A stretch of 64,000 nucleotides of DNA from Sthenelais limicola (lineage: Eukaryota > Annelida > Polychaeta > Phyllodocida > Sigalionidae): NCBI GenBank assembly GCA_942159475.1, contig OW804094.1:126404755-126468754 (forward strand), in the 5' to 3' direction. Under the pieces are notes generated by a model. That model was not told the DNA's origin, searched no databases, and saw nothing but the letters and a program-made list of their open reading frames with translations. The first letter of the stretch is position 1. Every line of letters starts with the position of its first letter. This document shows, in pieces, positions 60,501 to 64,000 of the stretch. Made by a program: the position numbers and the translations under genes.

Positions 60501-61120
60501 GGCCCATGCGCAAGAGACTCTAAGGAGCGGAAGTCTGAAAGAGGGAAAATTAAATCCATACTGACATTGGTACCGGAGGAAAGAAAACCTGTTGGCCTTT
60601 GCATTGCAAGGGATGTTTTCTCTCTCATGATCTTGCTTTCGCTTTAATGGTATTTATTCCTTAATGGGGTGTTTTTCTTGCTGGTCTGTCTGGGTGGTGT
60701 CTATTGAAGATATTTTTATTATTGAAATCATTATTAATCTCTAGCATAACGCGATGGTTGCTGGATTTGAAATTGCTGATCTCAACTCAATTTTCCCTTT
60801 CAAGTTTAGAATAGAAAAATCGAAATGATTACGTCTCTTGAGATGCAGAAAATCAATTTTGTACTAGTTTGCGAGTGTCGTCATCAAAGACGTTGCATTG
60901 CATGATACCCAAAACAATCGATCGCTGCCGGATTGTCTAATTAACACAAATCACGGCAAAATAACGTCCCATGGGCATTGGTAAGTATTCTACATAAACA
61001 ATTCATTTGTTTGGTGGTGCAGAAGGAATGAATAAGCTGGTCATCAAGTGTGGTGTTGTCACGTTCTCAACTCCAATCTTGGATGTGAATTGAATGTCGA
61101 TTCTGTATGGAATTTTGCCC
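57570..61120. other. Non-coding apart from the 24 bp palindrome
   Basis: Frames of about 100 to 137 codons at 58963-59280 (both strands) and 60215-60647 (both strands) overlap each other and are not recognised. Confidence 0.5.
58573..58596. repeat. Perfect 24 bp palindrome
   Basis: TGTTGCCC, a TATATATA centre and GGGCAACA are fully self-complementary, with two more positions compatible outward. It could be a cruciform, a dyad binding site or the scar of a foldback element. Confidence 0.7.
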
Positions 61121-61123
61121 AGT

Positions 61124-61442
61124 TTAAAGCTGCATTCTCAGTTATTATGGCAAAAACAATCTTACCAAATTTACTTATATTATGACTTATAGGACCGAAG
61201 CAATCAATTATCATTATATTGAATTTCAAGTCGCAATGGCCGAGAGAAAACGGACGCCGGCGCGAGATAATAAGTGAAATCACCGCAGGAAAGGATGTTG
61301 AAATGTAGACTTTTATGAAGCCCTGCAACATAAACAACCAGCATGTTGGTCAAATGACTTTTAAATGGCCTGGAAAGGAACGGAACAAAAAGAAGAAAAT
61401 CTTTAGTTTTTGACCGAGTTTTACTAAGAATGCAGCTATAAC
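61124..61442. mobile_element. MITE family A, copy 6 (full length, diverged ends)
   Basis: A complete copy in reverse orientation: TTAAAGCTGCATTCTCAG at the left and AAGAATGCAGCTATAA at the right, the latter with one substitution. Internal blocks GACTTTTATGAAGCCCTGCA and AAATCTTTAGTTTTTGACCG match copies 2 and 4. It is about 319 bp, slightly longer than copy 1 because of internal insertions. Confidence 0.8.
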
Positions 61443-61444
61443 TC

Positions 61445-62685
61445 AAAGTGTAGATTTAAGTCACCAGGAAACGTATTTATAATGATATATGACCTTAACT
61501 TCCATTAAGGTAAAGTTAAGAGTTCGTGATATGACTAAAAGTAAAGAGAATTCATAGGATATTAGGCGAACCTCGTTAGATCTAATACAATGCAATATGT
61601 TCGTAAAGGAACGAAGGTTGCTTGCTTCAATCCCAGACGAGGAGAGCCACCTTTTTGTGTTGCTTACAATACATCAGGAAAAAGTAATTTTGTGTATCTA
61701 TGGTGCTCTAATACCCATCTTTCAACCTGACATATATATTCAGCTGGACCACTTTGATCTTAGATTAGTCTGAGGAACCATGTGCCAGTTCATAAGTTTC
61801 TTCATCTAGGGGTCAAAGTTTTAGTCCGTATGTCAACTGTGGACATATCGTTGAGTTGCAATAAAGGACGAGGCAATGGCAGCAATGTTAGGCGAACAGA
61901 AACTCGTTGCTTGGGCCGTCTTCAATGAATTGGCAACAGGGTTCACACTGGGTCGAAGTATTCATTTTGCTCAGCCAGTGGGAGTAATCTGGCTACAAAG
62001 ACACAGGTGCCCTGAGATGTAGGAATCCCCAAGTCTGCAAATTGCTGCCAAGAAGACACACCATCAAGAACATAGCTTCAAAAACTACCGTCTGAATTCT
62101 GGCTGTTAGAACACAGAAAACACTAAAGGACATTACGATGTGTGTACTTCAGATTTACGGGTGTCTTTGGTCGAAACCACATCACTCTCTCCATTGATAG
62201 GCTATGGTTAGGCCAAGGGTGTGTGTTCTTTTTCCGGGAATCTTATACATTTAAATAAGGTATACATGAATTACATGTGAAATGAAATTATGGGTTGAGT
62301 GTTTTTATGTAGAAACCAGATCAAATAGTTTATATTATAGTAGTTGTAAAAGAAGTAGCAGCCGTAGTTTAAAGTTTAAGTAAAAATTAGTGGTTGTTGT
62401 AATAGAAATAGAAAATATTAGTAAAGCTAGGTTATAACATCAAGCTATGTTATGTGGGTCTATGGTCTTAGAGCATGAAGTGGCGTCGCCCGGCATTGGG
62501 AACATTTAGCAATAAACATAAATGATAATGCCGCGGGTTTTCGACCCATTTCGATCATTGAAACCCCCATTCCGGACTGAAATATACCATGACTAATAGT
62601 AAGCATGTACATTTCCATTACCCACATATGGAGTTCTTTGAACGTAAGTGTATGTTTTTCAATAACTCCTTTTCCATATACAATG
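61445..62685. other. Non-coding apart from a low-confidence ORF
   Basis: Only the 48-codon frame at 61876 was worth listing. Confidence 0.5.
61876..62022 (+). CDS. Low-confidence 48-codon ORF
   Basis: ATG at 61876 opens 48 codons to TAG, encoding a compact hydrophobic sequence (EQKLVAWAVFNELATGF). There is no signal peptide, recognised motif or upstream promoter. It is listed because amino-acid composition is more even than in most frames here; chance is likely. Confidence 0.12.
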   Translation: MAAMLGEQKLVAWAVFNELATGFTLGRSIHFAQPVGVIWLQRHRCPEM

Positions 62686-62689
62686 TATA

Positions 62690-62761
62690 TTTCTAGTGTA
62701 CTATATTGTATTATAATATTGTACCTGTGTTATGGAAATAAAACTCTATTATTATTATTTT
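62690..62761 (+). mobile_element. Probable LINE/SINE 3' tail with ATT repeats
   Basis: GTACCTGTGTTATGGAAATA then AAACTCTATT and ATT repeats. The GGAAATAAAA signal followed by a trinucleotide tail is consistent with a retrotransposon 3' end. Confidence 0.45.
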
Positions 62762-63382
62762 TAAACATAACATATGGATATAAAATTAAAGAATATGTAT
62801 AATATTCCAATCAAAACATAATTACTAAAGAGCAGTTTGAATACTTATTTAGCGTTATAATTTATTATTGGCATGTGCAGTCAAAGACTGCCGTTGCAAT
62901 AATGTACTAAAATACACGCTAAGAAAAATCCCTAGAACTAGTAAGCAATAGCGTAGTGTGTGATGTACCTTGCGTAATTATAATATAATATAATTCTACG
63001 CAGTACCTGGCATTGGGTTTACGCAATGCGTGGATTAGGGAATCACTCAAGCGCGCCCAAATGGGAAGGCTTGCCTAGCCATTGTCTTAAGTAACACCTG
63101 GCAGACAGGCTTTCTCTATATATAATTATAACTAGGTGCGAATATGAATCCATATTCCCTTGCAGCACTGTTGCATGAAATAGGTGTCTGGTGAGGAAGT
63201 GTATGTATGCAATGAAATGTAAAATTATTAAAATCGAAGAATATCCTACCAGGAATTAAATCAAATTATTTCATTATTCTATATTCCATGATCGATATAT
63301 TTATGTTGGACAATTACTAATGAAGTAACTAAATGTACTCTATATGATAACTTTCAAAACGCACGGATACATTCAATGCAAT

Positions 63383-63495
63383 GTCTTGAGATTCGGTACA
63401 CATAGTTATATGACTAGGAGAAATAAACCCTCCAAAAATAGGAACATTCCATCAAAGGGATCTTGTGAATAAATTACTTTGAAAAACTTTGAAAT
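63383..63495. repeat. Dispersed repeat family B, copy 2
   Basis: Matches 25164-25275 across TCTTGAGATTCGGTACACAT, AACATTCC, CTTGTGAATAAA and CTTTGAAAAACTTTGAAA. The copies are about 38 kb apart. The class is not recognised. Confidence 0.55.
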
Positions 63496-63525
63496 TAAAA
63501 AAAGAATGTGCGAGCATGGAATCGG

Positions 63526-63562
63526 GTGATTTATATCATTCGAACGCCTTGATGTGACCGAC
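63526..63562. repeat. Direct repeat flanking the terminal foldback, copy 1
   Basis: GTGATTTATATCATT followed by TTCGAACGCCTTGATG and TGACCGAC. It is repeated at 63961-64000. Confidence 0.55.
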
Positions 63563-63815
63563 AAAACTAATTTTTACGGAAGAACTTACCATTCGATTAT
63601 AAACCTGAATGCATGGCTGTCTTCCTGACATTCATGGGGTTCTGGGATAATTTTTATATTCAGATCGGACGCATTTCAAGGGAGTTATGAGCTATCTAAA
63701 GTGGAAAGCAATATTCTTGAGGTTTTTTTTAGATTGTGATTGTGATTGGGGTACCTCATGATATAGTTTGGGGTACCTCGAGATCATGATGTTAGTTTGG
63801 GAGTTATTCTACTCT

Positions 63816-63930
63816 TAAGCCGGGCCCACACACTGAAGAACTCAGAGCTGAATGGGCCTTAAGACAATTCATATGAATTCAAAATCGTTCTTAAGAAACA
63901 TACTTGAGTTTGGTAATGTGTGGGCTTTCT
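63816..63930. repeat. Nested foldback near the window end
   Basis: GCCCACACACT (63823-63833) and AATGTGTGGGC (63915-63925) are inverted. Inside them CTTAAG at 63858 pairs with CTTAAG at 63890, and the centre AATTCATATGAATT (63866-63879) is a perfect palindrome. The whole resembles a MITE of about 115 bp. Confidence 0.5.
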
Positions 63931-63960
63931 TAGGAAGAAACCTCCAATTCATATACTCGT

Positions 63961-64000
63961 TGATTCATATCATCGATTCGAACGACTTGATGCGGCCGAC
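63961..64000. repeat. Direct repeat, copy 2 (cut by window edge)
   Basis: TGATTCATATCATCGA, TTCGAACGACTTGATG and CGGCCGAC match 63526-63562 with three changes and a short insertion. The unit probably continues beyond the window. Confidence 0.55.

Noticed and set aside
1..64000. CRISPR arrays, operons, rRNA genes or prokaryotic systems
   Set aside because: No regularly spaced repeats, ribosomal sequence or tightly packed genes; the sequence has eukaryotic repeat structure throughout.

Overview
This 64 kb window looks like nuclear DNA from an animal, most likely an AT-rich marine invertebrate. There are no closely packed genes, operons or long open frames except one. Almost all open frames are about 60 to 130 codons, which is what chance gives in AT-rich DNA. 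The DNA is full of microsatellites, foldback (MITE-like) elements and retrotransposon tails. The one protein domain I can name with confidence is a Jockey/CR1-type LINE reverse transcriptase. A GAGTGAGTGAG plus TTTACGCC motif at 23.86 kb resembles a repeat class I associate with molluscs and related lophotrochozoans; that placement is weak.

Layout: (1) 0-18 kb is mostly non-coding, with a CpG-rich patch near 1.5 kb, a GGGCCTGTTTC foldback at 5.78-5.98 kb, and three copies of a roughly 300 bp MITE family (family A) at 6.04, 9.37 and 13.45 kb. (2) 18.37-19.80 kb is a 5'-truncated LINE with a 347-codon reverse transcriptase fragment, a 3' stem-loop and a poly(A) tail. (3) 20-30 kb holds an antisense LINE tail, the GAGT repeat, one copy of a second dispersed repeat (family B), a GA microsatellite and a CpG-island-like patch at 28.9 kb. 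(4) 29.9-30.6 kb contains a 98 bp foldback and a duplicated sequence, one copy of which carries an extra segment with a perfect hairpin. (5) 34.9-39.3 kb contains a CR1-like tail, a TATA-containing promoter candidate at 35.3 kb, short GC-rich tandem repeats, a purine tract of about 520 bp, family A copy 4 and a GTAC microsatellite. (6) 42.6-56.4 kb is the part most likely to hold real gene sequence: candidate exons or short ORFs at 45.9 (minus strand), 48.7, 51.1-51.6 and 52.4 kb, promoter-like motif clusters at 43.1, 52.5, 55.7 and 56.3 kb, and a non-autonomous hAT-like transposon of about 1.04 kb at 53.79-54.83 kb. (7) 57-64 kb holds a LINE/SINE tail, two strong palindromes, full-length family A copy 6, family B copy 2 and a nested foldback between two copies of a short direct repeat at the window edge.

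No complete protein-coding gene can be assembled with confidence. The window reads as intergenic or long-intron DNA shaped by non-autonomous DNA transposons and degraded LINEs. Positions were read by eye, so boundaries of diverged repeats are approximate to about 10 bases.
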